Positions 37,651 through 47,405 of a stretch of 64,000 nucleotides of DNA are shown piece after piece (within the stretch, counting starts at the first letter, position 1; each line of letters opens with the position of its first letter). The notes under the pieces were generated by a model, which was not told the origin of the DNA, ran no database searches, and was given only the letters and a program-made list of their open reading frames with translations. The position numbers and the translations under genes were made by a program. This DNA is from Pseudomonas grandcourensis (GTDB lineage Bacteria; Pseudomonadota; Gammaproteobacteria; Pseudomonadales; Pseudomonadaceae), in the NCBI RefSeq assembly GCF_039909015.1, contig NZ_CP150919.1:6362501-6426500 (forward strand), given 5' to 3'.

Positions 37651-38445
37651 TTACTTGATCAGACCATCCAGCGGCGAAGAGGCGCTGGCATAGAGTTTTT
37701 TCGGCATGCGGCCGGCGAGGTAGGCCAGGCGACCTGCGACGATCGCATGTTTCATGGCTTCAGCCATCATGACCGGTTGTTGGGCATGGGCGATGGCCGA
37801 GTTCATCAGCACCGCATCACAACCCAATTCCATGGCGATGGTGGCGTCGGAAGCAGTACCGACACCAGCATCCACCAGCACCGGGATTTTGGCTTCTTCG
37901 AGGATGATCTGCAGGTTGTACGGATTGCAGATCCCCAGGCCGGAGCCGATCAGACCGGCCAGCGGCATCACCGCGATACAGCCGATTTCTGCCAGTTGCC
38001 GGGCGATGATCGGGTCATCACTGGTGTAGACCATCACGTCGAAGCCTTCCTTGACCAGCGTTTCAGCGGCCTTGAGGGTTTCGATCACGTTGGGGAACAG
38101 GGTTTTCTGGTCGGCCAGCACTTCCAGCTTCACCAGGTTGTGGCCATCGAGCAGCTCACGGGCCAGGCGGCAGGTGCGCACGGCTTCGATGGCGTCGTAG
38201 CAACCGGCGGTGTTCGGCAGGAAAGTGTAGCGATCCGGCGACAGCACATCGAGCAGGTTCGGCTCGCCCTCGATCTGGCCAAGGTTGGTGCGGCGTACGG
38301 CGAAAGTGACGATCTCGGCACCCGAGGCTTCGATGGCCAGGCGGGTTTCTTCCATGTCACGGTACTTGCCGGTACCGACCAGCAAACGCGACTGGTAAGT
38401 ACGACCGGCCAGGACGAAAGGCTTGTCGCTGCGAACGATGCTCAT
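37651..38445 (-). CDS. thiG: Thiazole synthase
   Basis: TIM-barrel enzyme forming the thiamine thiazole phosphate from deoxyxylulose phosphate, dehydroglycine and ThiS thiocarboxylate; 264 residues. N-terminal [16 protein letters not shown], the Schiff-base lysine region [17 protein letters not shown], and C-terminal [20 protein letters not shown] are diagnostic. No TPP riboswitch was seen in the 60-nt thiS-thiG gap. Confidence 0.96.
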   Translation of the reverse strand: MSIVRSDKPFVLAGRTYQSRLLVGTGKYRDMEETRLAIEASGAEIVTFAVRRTNLGQIEGEPNLLDVLSPDRYTFLPNTAGCYDAIEAVRTCRLARELLDGHNLVKLEVLADQKTLFPNVIETLKAAETLVKEGFDVMVYTSDDPIIARQLAEIGCIAVMPLAGLIGSGLGICNPYNLQIILEEAKIPVLVDAGVGTASDATIAMELGCDAVLMNSAIAHAQQPVMMAEAMKHAIVAGRLAYLAGRMPKKLYASASSPLDGLIK

Positions 38446-38505
38446 GGGAAATCCTCTGTAGGGGTGAGGTACTTGCAGAATTCTGTGGCCACTGGGCCGA
38501 GGCTG

Positions 38506-38706
38506 CTAGCCGCCGCCGATGGCGTGCACGACTTCGACGTTGTCGCCGTCGTTCAACGCGGTGTCTGCATGCTGACTGCGCGGGACGATATCCAGATTGA
38601 GTTCGACCGCCACCCGGCGTCCGGTCAGGTCCAGACGGGTCAGCAGGGCCGCAACGGTTTCACCGTCGGGCAGTTCAAGGGATTCGCCGTTCAACTGAAT
38701 GCGCAT
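38506..38706 (-). CDS. thiS: Sulfur carrier protein ThiS
   Basis: 66-residue ubiquitin-fold sulfur carrier; the C-terminal Gly-Gly (HAIGGG) is adenylated and thiocarboxylated to donate sulfur to ThiG. ATG 38706 (MRIQLNGESLELPDG) fits the family; two upstream in-frame ATGs are unlikely. First gene of thiS-thiG-trmB. Confidence 0.93.
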   Translation of the reverse strand: MRIQLNGESLELPDGETVAALLTRLDLTGRRVAVELNLDIVPRSQHADTALNDGDNVEVVHAIGGG

Positions 38707-38796
38707 GCCGGATGCCGCCATCATTTTTAGGGGCTGGCATTCTAGCCCGATCAGTCAGGCTGACCCAAGCCATTCGTCATGAAATGGACCGTTAAG

Positions 38797-39168
38797 TCAG
38801 CTCAGGCGCCAAGCGGCAAGTCCGAGGCAAAACCAGCCTACCAGGAAGGCCAGGCCACCGAACGGGGTGATGATGCCGAGCTTGCTGATGCCCGTCAGCG
38901 TCAACACATACAGGCTGCCGGAAAACAGCAGGATACCGATGGCAAACGACGCAGCAGCCCAGGTGGCAAGTCGACCGGGAATTTGCGTGGCCAGCGCTGC
39001 GATACCGAGCAACGCCAGGGCGTGAACCAATTGATAGGTGACGCCGGTGTGGAAGATCGTCAGGTACTCGGCGCTCAGGCGGTCCTTCAGGCCATGGGCG
39101 GCGAAGGCCCCGAGGCCGACACCGGTGAAGCCGAAAAAAGCGGCCAGCATCAGAAAGCCACGCAGCAT
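38797..39168 (-). CDS. DUF423 (YgdD-like) membrane protein
   Basis: 123-residue protein with four membrane helices. Family motifs are GVGLGAFAAHGLKDRL in the first loop and LLFSGSLYVLTLTG. Function unknown. It is divergent from mtgA with 74 nt between start codons. Confidence 0.88.
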   Translation of the reverse strand: MLRGFLMLAAFFGFTGVGLGAFAAHGLKDRLSAEYLTIFHTGVTYQLVHALALLGIAALATQIPGRLATWAAASFAIGILLFSGSLYVLTLTGISKLGIITPFGGLAFLVGWFCLGLAAWRLS

Positions 39169-39203
39169 GCAGAACTCCAGTCAGTTTCGATCCAAAGGGT
39201 CTG

Positions 39204-39209
39204 TATAAT
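39204..39209 (+). promoter_or_regulatory. Candidate -10 of the mtgA promoter
   Basis: Perfect TATAAT, 33 nt before the mtgA ATG. The matching -35 position (39181-39186, TCAGTT) is poor, so strength is uncertain. Confidence 0.4.
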
Positions 39210-39242
39210 GGCCCGCTCAACGGGTTCGGCCAAGCCATCTCT

Positions 39243-39965
39243 ATGCTGCGTATCTATTTCCGTCATTTCTCCAAGGCCGTGCTCTGGTTCATGGGTGGCA
39301 GCATATTGCTGGTGCTGATCTTTCGCGTGGTGCCGCCGCCGGGGACGACGCTGATGGTCGAGCGCAAGATCGAATCCTGGTTTGACGGCGAACCCATCGA
39401 CCTGCAACGGACCTGGAAACCCTGGGACGAGATCTCCGACGACCTGAAAGTCGCGGTGATTGCCGGCGAAGACCAGAAATTCCCGGAGCACTGGGGCTTC
39501 GATATCGGCGCGATTCAGGCGGCGTTTGCCCATAACGAACGCGGAGGTTCGATCCGTGGCGCCAGCACCCTGAGCCAGCAAGTCTCGAAAAACCTGTTCC
39601 TGTGGTCTGGCCGCAGTTGGCTACGCAAAGGCCTGGAAGCCTGGTTCACCGGACTGATCGAAGTATTCTGGCCCAAGCAGCGGATTCTTGAGGTGTACCT
39701 CAACAGTGTCGAATGGGATGACGGTGTGTTTGGCGCTGAAGCGGCGGCCCGGCATCACTTTGGCGTGAGCGCCAAGAACCTCAGCCGTCAGCAATCGAGC
39801 TTGTTGGCCGCCGTACTGCCCAATCCTCGTGTGTGGAGTGCGAGCCATCCGACCGCCTACGTGGCGCGACGTGCAGGCTGGATTCGGCGACAGATGAGCC
39901 AACTGGGTGGCGACAGCTATCTGGTCGGGCTGAACGATTCGCGCCGGGCACCCTGGGCCGAATAA
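39243..39965 (+). CDS. mtgA: Monofunctional peptidoglycan glycosyltransferase
   Basis: GT51 transglycosylase polymerising lipid II in the periplasm, 240 residues. One N-terminal membrane anchor (VLWFMGGSILLVLIFRVV), then motif 1 AGEDQKFPEHWGFD with the catalytic Glu, motif 2 RGASTLSQQVSKNLFL, and RILEVYLNSVEWDDGVFGAEAAARHHF. There is no transpeptidase domain. It ends at a bidirectional terminator shared with rpoH. Confidence 0.95.
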   Translation: MLRIYFRHFSKAVLWFMGGSILLVLIFRVVPPPGTTLMVERKIESWFDGEPIDLQRTWKPWDEISDDLKVAVIAGEDQKFPEHWGFDIGAIQAAFAHNERGGSIRGASTLSQQVSKNLFLWSGRSWLRKGLEAWFTGLIEVFWPKQRILEVYLNSVEWDDGVFGAEAAARHHFGVSAKNLSRQQSSLLAAVLPNPRVWSASHPTAYVARRAGWIRRQMSQLGGDSYLVGLNDSRRAPWAE

Positions 39966-40008
39966 GACTGAAGATCCCCTGTGATGCACAAGGATCATCG
40001 ACACAAAC

Positions 40009-40042
40009 AAAAACGCCCCGATCAATGACCGGGGCGTTTTTT
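40009..40042. terminator. Bidirectional terminator between mtgA and rpoH
   Basis: Stem CGCCCCG (40014-40020) with CGGGGCG (40030-40036), 9-nt loop, flanked by an A run upstream and TTTTTT (40037-40042) downstream. It works as a rho-independent terminator in both orientations for the convergent genes. Confidence 0.88.
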
Positions 40043-40058
40043 ATTGCCTGCTCGCCAG

Positions 40059-40913
40059 TTACGCAGCGATCGACAACTTGAGCTTGTTCATCGCGCTCTT
40101 CTCGAGCTGGCGAATACGCTCGGCCGACACGTTGTACTTCTGCGCCAGGTCGTGCAGCGTGGCTTTTTCTTCCGCCAGCCAGCGCTGGTAGAGGATGTCA
40201 CGGCTGCGGTCGTCCAGCACTTCCAGCGCTTCGTGCAGGTTGTGGTTGGAGTTGTCGCTCCAGTCCGCATCTTCCAGCTGACGGGCCGGGTCGTACCGGT
40301 GGTCTTCCAGATAGTTGGCCGGCGACTGGAATGCACTGTCGTCGTCCGCTTCGGCAGCCGGGTCGAAGGCCATGTCATGGCCAGTCAGGCGGCTTTCCAT
40401 CTCGCGCACTTCCCGAGGCTCTACACCGAGGCTTTCCGCCACACGGTGGACTTCCTCGTTGTTCAGCCAGGCCAGACGCTTCTTCTGGCTGCGCAGGTTG
40501 AAGAACAACTTGCGCTGGGCCTTGGTGGTCGCGACTTTCACGATGCGCCAGTTGCGCAGGATGAACTCGTGGATTTCCGCCTTGATCCAGTGCACGGCAA
40601 AGGACACCAGGCGCACGCCCATTTCCGGGTTGAAGCGCTTCACGGCCTTCATCAGGCCGACATTGCCTTCCTGGATCAGGTCAGCCTGAGCCAGGCCGTA
40701 GCCGGAATAGCTACGGGCGATATGTACGACAAAACGCAGGTGGGCGAGCACCATCTGCCGAGCCGCCCCCAAATCCTGCTCATAATAGAGACTCTCGGCC
40801 AGTTCACGCTCCTGCTCCGGCGACAGCAATGGAATGCTGTTGACGGTGTGCACATAGGCCTCCAGGTTCGCACCCGGGACCAGAGCATATGCAGGTTGCA
40901 AAGAATTGGTCAT
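40059..40913 (-). CDS. rpoH: Heat-shock sigma factor RpoH (sigma-32)
   Basis: 284-residue group 3 sigma factor. Region 2 contains [37 protein letters not shown]; the sigma-32-specific RpoH box reads [13 protein letters not shown]-terminal region 4 is [26 protein letters not shown] 40913 ([14 protein letters not shown]) is the family start; upstream in-frame codons to 41000 lie over the promoter. Its 5' region holds an AlgU-type promoter. Confidence 0.96.
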   Translation of the reverse strand: MTNSLQPAYALVPGANLEAYVHTVNSIPLLSPEQERELAESLYYEQDLGAARQMVLAHLRFVVHIARSYSGYGLAQADLIQEGNVGLMKAVKRFNPEMGVRLVSFAVHWIKAEIHEFILRNWRIVKVATTKAQRKLFFNLRSQKKRLAWLNNEEVHRVAESLGVEPREVREMESRLTGHDMAFDPAAEADDDSAFQSPANYLEDHRYDPARQLEDADWSDNSNHNLHEALEVLDDRSRDILYQRWLAEEKATLHDLAQKYNVSAERIRQLEKSAMNKLKLSIAA

Positions 40914-40962
40914 ACGAAAAAACCTCCGACTTACAAACTCGTGCAGTTCAGCACTGCGAAAA

Positions 40963-40989
40963 TTGACCGGAAACCGAAAGACAAGTTCC
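40963..40989 (-). promoter_or_regulatory. AlgU/sigma-E-type promoter of rpoH
   Basis: On the minus strand GGAACTT (40989-40983), exactly 16 nt, then TCAA (40966-40963). This matches the envelope-stress sigma consensus GAACTT-N16/17-TCxxA closely, apart from the last base. It lies about 50 nt before the rpoH ATG. AlgU-dependent rpoH transcription is established in P. aeruginosa. Confidence 0.65.
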
Positions 40990-41033
40990 CTAAAACCCAA
41001 AAACGCTGAAAGGTCAATACGAGCAAAATGATA

Positions 41034-42056
41034 CTACTTAGGCGCAAGCTCCCTCAGGTGGCGTGCGACTGCAATCCATGCACCGATATACCCCAACAGC
41101 ACCGCGCCAAGCAAGAGAGACAGACCGTCGGCAACTGGCACTCCAGCCAGCGCAAAATCACTGCCGTACAAACCGGCCAGCCCTACCACCGCGTCATTCA
41201 GCCAATCAAGGCCGAACGCCAGTACACCCCAGGACAGAATCCCCGCACCGAAGCCATACAGCGCACCCATATACAGAAAGGGCCTGCGTACATAGCTGTC
41301 AGTGCCGCCGACCAGTTTAATCACTTCTATCTCTGTGCGGCGGTTTTCAATATGAAGACGAATGGTATTGCCTATCACCAAAAGTAATGCAGAAACCAGA
41401 AGCACGGTCAGACCGAAGACAAAACGGTCACCCAGCTTGAGGATGGCCGCCAGACGCTCAACCCAGACTAAATCAAGTTGCGCCTGTTGTACCTTCGGCA
41501 GCTCGGATAGTTTTTGTCTTAATGCTTCAAGGGCCGGCTTGTCGACCTCGTTCGGCGTCACCAGGACCACGCCCGGCAGCGGGTTCTCCGGCAACTCCTT
41601 GAGCGCCTCGCCCAGCCCGGACTGCTGCTGGAACTCTTCAAGCGCCTGCTCGCGGCCAACGTATTCGGCATCAGCGACGCCAGGCATGCCCTTGATCTGA
41701 TCGCGCAGCGCTTCGCCTTCGGCCGGTTTGGCCTCAAGGTCCAGATACAGGGAAATCTGCGCCGCACGCTGCCAGGAACCACCCAAACGCTCGACGTTAC
41801 TTAGCAAAAGTGACAGCCCCATGGGCAAACTCAGGGCCACCGCCATCACCATGCAGGTGAAAAAACTGCCGATGGGCTGCTTGCCCAGGCGACGCAGGCT
41901 GTCCACCAGACTGGCGCGATGACTTTCGATCCAGGCGCGGAACAACGTGGCAAAGTCCGGCCCGTCGTCATCGTCGTGTTTTTTCTTTTGCGGCTGCGGA
42001 TCGGCGGCCTTCGGGGCCACACGCTCGGAAACCTTGGGGCTACGTGTTGCACTCAT
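41034..42056 (-). CDS. ftsX: Cell-division protein FtsX
   Basis: Membrane subunit of the FtsEX complex, 340 residues, which activates amidases at the septum. It has a cytoplasmic polar N-terminus with KKKHDDDDGPD, four membrane helices (first about 70-90) and a large periplasmic loop after helix 1. Start overlaps ftsE by 4 nt (ATGA). Confidence 0.94.
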   Translation of the reverse strand: MSATRSPKVSERVAPKAADPQPQKKKHDDDDGPDFATLFRAWIESHRASLVDSLRRLGKQPIGSFFTCMVMAVALSLPMGLSLLLSNVERLGGSWQRAAQISLYLDLEAKPAEGEALRDQIKGMPGVADAEYVGREQALEEFQQQSGLGEALKELPENPLPGVVLVTPNEVDKPALEALRQKLSELPKVQQAQLDLVWVERLAAILKLGDRFVFGLTVLLVSALLLVIGNTIRLHIENRRTEIEVIKLVGGTDSYVRRPFLYMGALYGFGAGILSWGVLAFGLDWLNDAVVGLAGLYGSDFALAGVPVADGLSLLLGAVLLGYIGAWIAVARHLRELAPK

Positions 42057-42724
42057 ACCGCGGCCTCCCCGTCACCGATCAATCGACCGCGTTGCAGCGT
42101 CAGCATGCGATGGCGCATACGGGCGATCAGGGCCAGGTCGTGACTGGCGATCAGCACGCTGGTACCCAGGCGATTGATGTCTTCGAACACACCCATGATC
42201 TCGGCGGCCAGACGCGGGTCGAGGTTACCGGTCGGTTCATCCGCCAGCAGCAAGGCCGGACGATGAACGATGGCGCGGGCGATGCCGACGCGCTGCTGCT
42301 GACCGGTGGACAGGTCGCCCGGGTACAAATCGGTTTTATCCGACAGCGCCACGCGCTCCAGTGCCGAGTCTACGCGCTTGGCGATCTCGGCCTTGGACAG
42401 ACCCAGGATCTGTAAAGGCAACGCGACGTTATTGAACACCGTGCGATCGAACAGCAACTGGTGATTCTGGAACACCACACCGATCTGCCGACGCAAGAAA
42501 GGAATCTGCGCGTTGCTGATGGTGCTCAGGTCTTGCCCGGCGAGCAGCAACTTGCCGCTGGTCGGACGCTCCATCGCCAGCAACAGGCGCAACAGCGTGG
42601 ATTTACCGGCGCCGGAATGGCCGGTAACAAACAAGAACTCGCCACGACGGACTCGAAAGCTCAGCTCATGCAAGCCGACGTGACCGTTCGGGTAGCGCTT
42701 ACCGACCTGTTCGAAACGAATCAT
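42053..42724 (-). CDS. ftsE: Cell-division ATP-binding protein FtsE
   Basis: ABC-type ATPase, 223 residues. Walker A GHSGAGKSTLL, Q-loop VVFQNHQLL, signature LSTGQQQRVGIARA (a variant of LSGGQ), Walker B LLLADEPTGNLD and H-loop ASHDLALI. Pairs with FtsX. Overlaps ftsY by 4 nt. Confidence 0.96.
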   Translation of the reverse strand: MIRFEQVGKRYPNGHVGLHELSFRVRRGEFLFVTGHSGAGKSTLLRLLLAMERPTSGKLLLAGQDLSTISNAQIPFLRRQIGVVFQNHQLLFDRTVFNNVALPLQILGLSKAEIAKRVDSALERVALSDKTDLYPGDLSTGQQQRVGIARAIVHRPALLLADEPTGNLDPRLAAEIMGVFEDINRLGTSVLIASHDLALIARMRHRMLTLQRGRLIGDGEAAV

Positions 42725-44223
42725 GAACGCTCCCGCTCGGCAAACAATGCCTGGACAAAGGGTTCTGCTTCAAAGGTACGCAAATCGTCGATGCCTTCGC
42801 CGACGCCAATGTAGCGGATCGGCAGACCGAATTGCTTGGCCAGGGCGAAAATCACCCCGCCCTTGGCGGTGCCGTCGAGCTTGGTCAGCGCCAGGCCGGT
42901 CAGTTCGACGGTCTGGTTGAATTGCTTGGCCTGGTTGATGGCGTTCTGGCCGGTGCCGGCGTCAAGCACCAACAGCACTTCGTGTGGTGCGTCGGCGTCG
43001 AGCTTGCCGATCACCCGGCGAACTTTTTTCAGCTCTTCCATCAGGTTGTCTTTGGTGTGCAGACGCCCGGCGGTGTCGGCGATCAGCACATCGATGCCAC
43101 GGGCCTTGGCGGCCTGCACGGCGTCGAAGATCACCGAAGCCGAGTCGGCGCCAGTGTGCTGTGCGATCACCGGGATCTTGTTGCGCTCACCCCAGACCTG
43201 CAATTGCTCCACCGCCGCGGCACGGAAAGTGTCGCCGGCGGCGAGCATGACTTTCTTGCCTTCCAGCTGCAGTTTCTTCGCCAGCTTGCCAATGGTGGTG
43301 GTCTTGCCGGCACCGTTGACGCCGACGACCAGAATCACGAACGGCTTGTTCTGCGAGGTGATTTTCAGCGGCTGCTCGACCGGCTTGAGCATGGCGGCCA
43401 GTTCGGTTTGCAGGGACTTGTACAGGGCATCGGAGTCGGCCAGCTCTTTGCGCGCGACCTTCTGCGTCAGGCGCTGAATGATCAACGAAGTGGCTTCGAC
43501 ACCAACGTCGGCGGTCAGCAAGCGGGTTTCCAGGTCCTCGAACAGTTCGTCATCAATGACCTTTTTGCCCAGGAACAGGCTGGCCATGCCTTCGCCGATA
43601 CTGGCGCTGGTCTTGGACAGGCCCTGCTTGAGGCGGGCGAAGAAACCGGCTTTGGTTTCTTCGGTGCGTACGGGCTCTGCCGGGGTTTCGGCGGGCGCCG
43701 CGATCGGCTCAGGAATCGAAGCGGGTGCAGGTGCTTGAGCAACCGGAGCAACGAACACCGGAACCTCTGGCTGGCTGACAACGGGCACAGTCTCGGCCAC
43801 GACGACAGGTTCAACAATCGCTTCGACCACAGGCACATGAGCCGGTGCAGGCGTAAACGCTGCCGGAGCCGGAATCGGCGGGGTCACGTGGGGGGCCAGG
43901 TCATTTTCGACCAATGCCACCGGCTCCTCCGCCACGGGCAAGGTCAGCCATGGCTCGGCAGTCGGGGTCAGCGGCGCTTCGATAACTTCGCTGACAGGCT
44001 CAACAACGGTTTCAGCCTGCGATTGCAGTACCGGCTCGGCAATCGGCAGAACAACCGGCGCGGGCGCTTCTTCTATTACCGGGACCGGCGTCGGTACTTG
44101 ATCAGGAATGGCTTGTGGCTGTTCGACGACGGGTTCCTGCGGCTTTTTGCGCAGCCATCCGAACAGGCTTTTTTTCTCGCCAGCCGCAGCTGGGGTCTTC
44201 TTGTCGTCGTTGGAACCAAACAT
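42721..44223 (-). CDS. ftsY: Signal recognition particle receptor FtsY
   Basis: 500-residue SRP receptor GTPase. The N-terminal 200 residues are a long Pro/Val/Glu/Ala-rich acidic A domain, probably disordered. The NG domain follows: G1 GVNGAGKTTTIGKLA, G3 DTAGRLHTKDNL, G4 TKLDGTAKGG. First gene of ftsY-ftsE-ftsX, all overlapping, with rpoH downstream. No strong Shine-Dalgarno site precedes ATG 44223. Confidence 0.96.
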   Translation of the reverse strand: MFGSNDDKKTPAAAGEKKSLFGWLRKKPQEPVVEQPQAIPDQVPTPVPVIEEAPAPVVLPIAEPVLQSQAETVVEPVSEVIEAPLTPTAEPWLTLPVAEEPVALVENDLAPHVTPPIPAPAAFTPAPAHVPVVEAIVEPVVVAETVPVVSQPEVPVFVAPVAQAPAPASIPEPIAAPAETPAEPVRTEETKAGFFARLKQGLSKTSASIGEGMASLFLGKKVIDDELFEDLETRLLTADVGVEATSLIIQRLTQKVARKELADSDALYKSLQTELAAMLKPVEQPLKITSQNKPFVILVVGVNGAGKTTTIGKLAKKLQLEGKKVMLAAGDTFRAAAVEQLQVWGERNKIPVIAQHTGADSASVIFDAVQAAKARGIDVLIADTAGRLHTKDNLMEELKKVRRVIGKLDADAPHEVLLVLDAGTGQNAINQAKQFNQTVELTGLALTKLDGTAKGGVIFALAKQFGLPIRYIGVGEGIDDLRTFEAEPFVQALFAERERS

Positions 44224-44566
44224 GGAGGACGGCTATCTCACGGTAGCGACGCGCCAATGGCGCCCCGGCAAATAAATATTCGATGCAGAACAGACTGCGA
44301 TTGACCCAGCTTGTTCACGCGCAACATTTTGTCGAGGTGCCAACGGCGCCTCAAAGCTCGACTAATACGAAGGACTGGAACGGCATCGTCGGCGAAAACG
44401 CTGAGTTTAGCTGACAAACTCAAAGTTTCTGCCGGTAACCCATGCAACCCGCAGGCCGGTCAAAGGCCTGATAGGCGTGGCCGCCAGTAAAACGGATCAG
44501 TATCCTAGCACCCTCTCGCCCGCTGACGCTAAGAACAAGCGGGCAGCCCCAAAGGTTTGAAAACGA
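44224..44566. other. Divergent intergenic region ftsY / M16 peptidase
   Basis: 343 nt that must hold promoters in both directions. A dyad GAGTTT-N7-AAACTC lies at 44403-44421. No ORF, REP or confident -10/-35 pair was found. Confidence 0.5.
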
Positions 44567-45922
44567 ATGAATGCTCTTGCCCGCCGCGCCGCAGGCCTGC
44601 TGCTCAGCACAGTTTGCCTGCCCCTTTCGGCCCTGGCTGCCGACCCGCAACCCACCCACGAATTCACCCTCGACAACGGTCTGAAGGTGGTCGTGCGTGA
44701 AGACCACCGTGCGCCAGTGGTGGTTTCCCAGGTCTGGTACAAGGTCGGCTCCAGCTACGAGACGCCGGGTAATACCGGCCTGTCCCACGCTTTGGAACAC
44801 ATGATGTTCAAGGGCAGCGAAAAAGTCGGCCCCGGTGAAGCCTCGCTGATCCTGCGCGACCTCGGCGCCGAAGAGAACGCATTCACCAGCGATGATTTCA
44901 CCGCGTACTACCAGGTGCTGGCCCGGGATCGCCTGGGCGTGGCCTTCGAACTGGAAGCCGACCGCATGGCCAGCCTGCGCCTGCCACCTGATGAGTTCGC
45001 CAAGGAAATCGAGGTCATCAAGGAAGAACGTCGCCTGCGCACCGACGACAAGCCAATGGCCAAAGCCTACGAGCGCTTCAAGGCCATGGCCTACCCGGCC
45101 AGCGGCTATCACACGCCGACCATCGGCTGGATGGCCGACCTTGAGCGGATGAAAGTCGAAGAGCTGCGCCACTGGTACGAAACCTGGTACGTGCCCAACA
45201 ACGCCACGCTGGTGGTGGTTGGCGATGTCACCCCGGACGAAGTCAAAACCCTGGCCCAACGCTATTTCGGCCCGATCGCCAAGCGTGATGTACCCGCCGC
45301 GAAAAAGCCGCTGGAACTGGCCGAACCGGGCGAGCGCCAGATCACTCTGCACGTGCAGACCCAACTGCCTAGCCTGATGCTGGCCTTCAACGTGCCGAGC
45401 ATCGCCACCGCCGAAGACAAGCGCCTGGTCAATGCCCTGCGCCTGATCTCGGCACTGCTCGACGGCGGCTACAGCGGGCGCATCCCGACGCAACTGGAGC
45501 GCGGGGAAGAACTGGTGTCCGGCGGCTCGTCGAGCTACGACGCCTACACCCGCGGCGACAGCCTCTTCACCCTGTCGGCATCGCCAAACTCGCAGAAACA
45601 CAAGACCATCGCCCAAGCGCATGCTGGTTTGTGGAAGCTGCTCGACCAGCTGAAAACCACGGCGCCAACCGCTGAAGAGCTGGAACGCGTACGCGCACAA
45701 GTCATCGCCGGCCTGGTCTTCGAGCGCGACTCGATCACCAGTCAGGCCACGGCCATCGGCCAACTGGAAACCGTCGGCCTGTCATGGAAACTGATGGACA
45801 CCGAACTGGCCGATCTGGAAAGCGTCACGCCGGAAGATATCCAAAAAGCCGCCAAGCTGTTTTTCACCCGCGAACGTCTCAGCGTCGCCCATGTACTGCC
45901 CCTGGAGACGACTCATGAGTGA
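44567..45922 (+). CDS. M16 zinc peptidase, catalytic member of pair 1
   Basis: 451-residue exported insulinase/MPP-type peptidase. Signal peptide about 1-25 (ALA/AD). The inverted zinc motif HALEH is at residues 74-78 with the distal Glu in IKEERRL (Glu154), the normal 76-residue distance, so it should be active. The C-terminal half is the second M16 lobe. Its stop overlaps the next gene by 8 nt (ATGAGTGA). Bacterial M16B pairs act as periplasmic heterodimers with one active chain; the substrate here is unknown. Equivalent to the zinc protease next to ftsY in P. aeruginosa. Confidence 0.92.
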   Translation: MNALARRAAGLLLSTVCLPLSALAADPQPTHEFTLDNGLKVVVREDHRAPVVVSQVWYKVGSSYETPGNTGLSHALEHMMFKGSEKVGPGEASLILRDLGAEENAFTSDDFTAYYQVLARDRLGVAFELEADRMASLRLPPDEFAKEIEVIKEERRLRTDDKPMAKAYERFKAMAYPASGYHTPTIGWMADLERMKVEELRHWYETWYVPNNATLVVVGDVTPDEVKTLAQRYFGPIAKRDVPAAKKPLELAEPGERQITLHVQTQLPSLMLAFNVPSIATAEDKRLVNALRLISALLDGGYSGRIPTQLERGEELVSGGSSSYDAYTRGDSLFTLSASPNSQKHKTIAQAHAGLWKLLDQLKTTAPTAEELERVRAQVIAGLVFERDSITSQATAIGQLETVGLSWKLMDTELADLESVTPEDIQKAAKLFFTRERLSVAHVLPLETTHE

Positions 45923-47405
45923 GCGTAAACCCTCCCGCCTGGCCCTGATCGGCCTGGTCGCCGTCGCCGTTATCGGCTCCGCCGCGTTCTATCTGTCGCG
46001 CCCTGACCAAACCAACGCCAGCGAAGCCCTGGACAAGGCCAAGGCCAGCCAGAAACTGCAATCGCTGACCGAGCTCAACGGCAAGGCACCGGCCCACCGC
46101 AAGCTGGACGTGCAGACCTGGAACACCGCCGAAGGCACCAAGGTGCTGTTTGTCGAAGCCCATGAGCTGCCGATGTTCGACATGCGCCTGATCTTCGCTG
46201 CCGGCAGCAGCCAGGACCGCGATGCACCGGGCGTGGCGGTGTTGACCAACGCCATGCTCAACGAAGGCGTTGCCGGAAAAGACGTCGGTGCCATTGCCCA
46301 GGGCTTCGAAGGCCTGGGCGCCGACTTCGGCAACGGCGCTTATAAGGACATGGCAATCGCTTCGCTGCGCAGCCTGAGTGCCAAGGACAAGCGCGAGCCG
46401 GCCCTGAAACTGTTCGCCGAAGTCGTCGGCAAACCGACCTTCCCCGCCGACTCGTTTGCCCGCATCAAGAACCAGATGCTCGCCGGTTTCGAATACCAGA
46501 AACAGAACCCCGGCAAACTGGCGAGCCTGGAACTGATGAACCGCTTGTACGGCGATCACCCGTACGCGCATTCCAGCGACGGCACGGCGCAAACCGTCCC
46601 GGCAATCACCGTGGCCCAACTGCGTGCTTTCCACGAGAAAGCCTACTCAGCCGGTAACGTGGTGATCGCGCTGGTCGGCGACCTGTCCCGCGCGGAAGCC
46701 GAAGCGATTGCCGCCCAGGTGTCCGGCGCCCTGCCAAAAGGACCGGCCTTGCCGAAAGTCGCGCAACCGGTCGAGCCCAAGGCCAGCGTCGGCCATATCG
46801 AGTTCCCGTCCAAGCAGACCAACCTGATGCTCGCGCAACTGGGCATCGACCGCGACGACCCGGACTACGCAGCGTTGTCCATGGGTAACCAGATTCTCGG
46901 TGGCGGCGGCTTCGGCACCCGCCTGATGAGCGAAGTGCGCGAGAAGCGTGGCCTGACTTACGGCGTGTATTCGGGCTTCACCCCGATGCAGGCGCGTGGC
47001 CCGTTCATGATCAACCTGCAAACCCGCGCCGAGATGAGTGAAGGCACCCTGAAACTGGTGCAGGATGTACTGGCCGACTACCTTAAAACCGGCCCGACCG
47101 AAAAAGAGCTGGACGACGCCAAACGCGAACTGGCCGGCAGCTTCCCGCTGTCTACCGCCAGCAACGCCGATATCGTCGGTCAGTTGGGCGCCATCGGTTT
47201 TTACAACTTGCCGTTGAGTCACCTGGAAGACTTCATGCAACAGTCCCAGGCCTTGACCGTCGAGCAGGTCAAAGCCGCCATGAACAAACACCTGAGCACG
47301 GACAAGATGGTCATCGTCAGCGCTGGCCCGACCGTGCCGCAAAAGCCGTTACCGGCCCCTACTGATAAACCTTCCGAGCAACCGCTCGGGGTTCCGGAGC
47401 ATTAA
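45915..47405 (+). CDS. M16 peptidase-like, non-catalytic member of pair 1
   Basis: 496-residue partner. N-terminal signal or anchor (LALIGLVAVAVIGSAAFYL, about 8-26). Where the catalytic chain has HALEH this has TNAML, so there is no zinc site. The C-terminal lobe retains the RGLTYGVYSGF motif that in M16 partners supplies substrate-contacting Arg and Tyr. ATG 45915 overlaps the upstream stop by 8 nt; the 3' end shares one base with rsmD. A 229-bp piece of this gene is duplicated at 49564-49792. Confidence 0.92.
   Translation: MSERKPSRLALIGLVAVAVIGSAAFYLSRPDQTNASEALDKAKASQKLQSLTELNGKAPAHRKLDVQTWNTAEGTKVLFVEAHELPMFDMRLIFAAGSSQDRDAPGVAVLTNAMLNEGVAGKDVGAIAQGFEGLGADFGNGAYKDMAIASLRSLSAKDKREPALKLFAEVVGKPTFPADSFARIKNQMLAGFEYQKQNPGKLASLELMNRLYGDHPYAHSSDGTAQTVPAITVAQLRAFHEKAYSAGNVVIALVGDLSRAEAEAIAAQVSGALPKGPALPKVAQPVEPKASVGHIEFPSKQTNLMLAQLGIDRDDPDYAALSMGNQILGGGGFGTRLMSEVREKRGLTYGVYSGFTPMQARGPFMINLQTRAEMSEGTLKLVQDVLADYLKTGPTEKELDDAKRELAGSFPLSTASNADIVGQLGAIGFYNLPLSHLEDFMQQSQALTVEQVKAAMNKHLSTDKMVIVSAGPTVPQKPLPAPTDKPSEQPLGVPEH

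Noticed and set aside
36853..38730. 625-codon plus-strand open frame
   Set aside because: Antisense to trmB, thiG and thiS, all of which carry clear family motifs.
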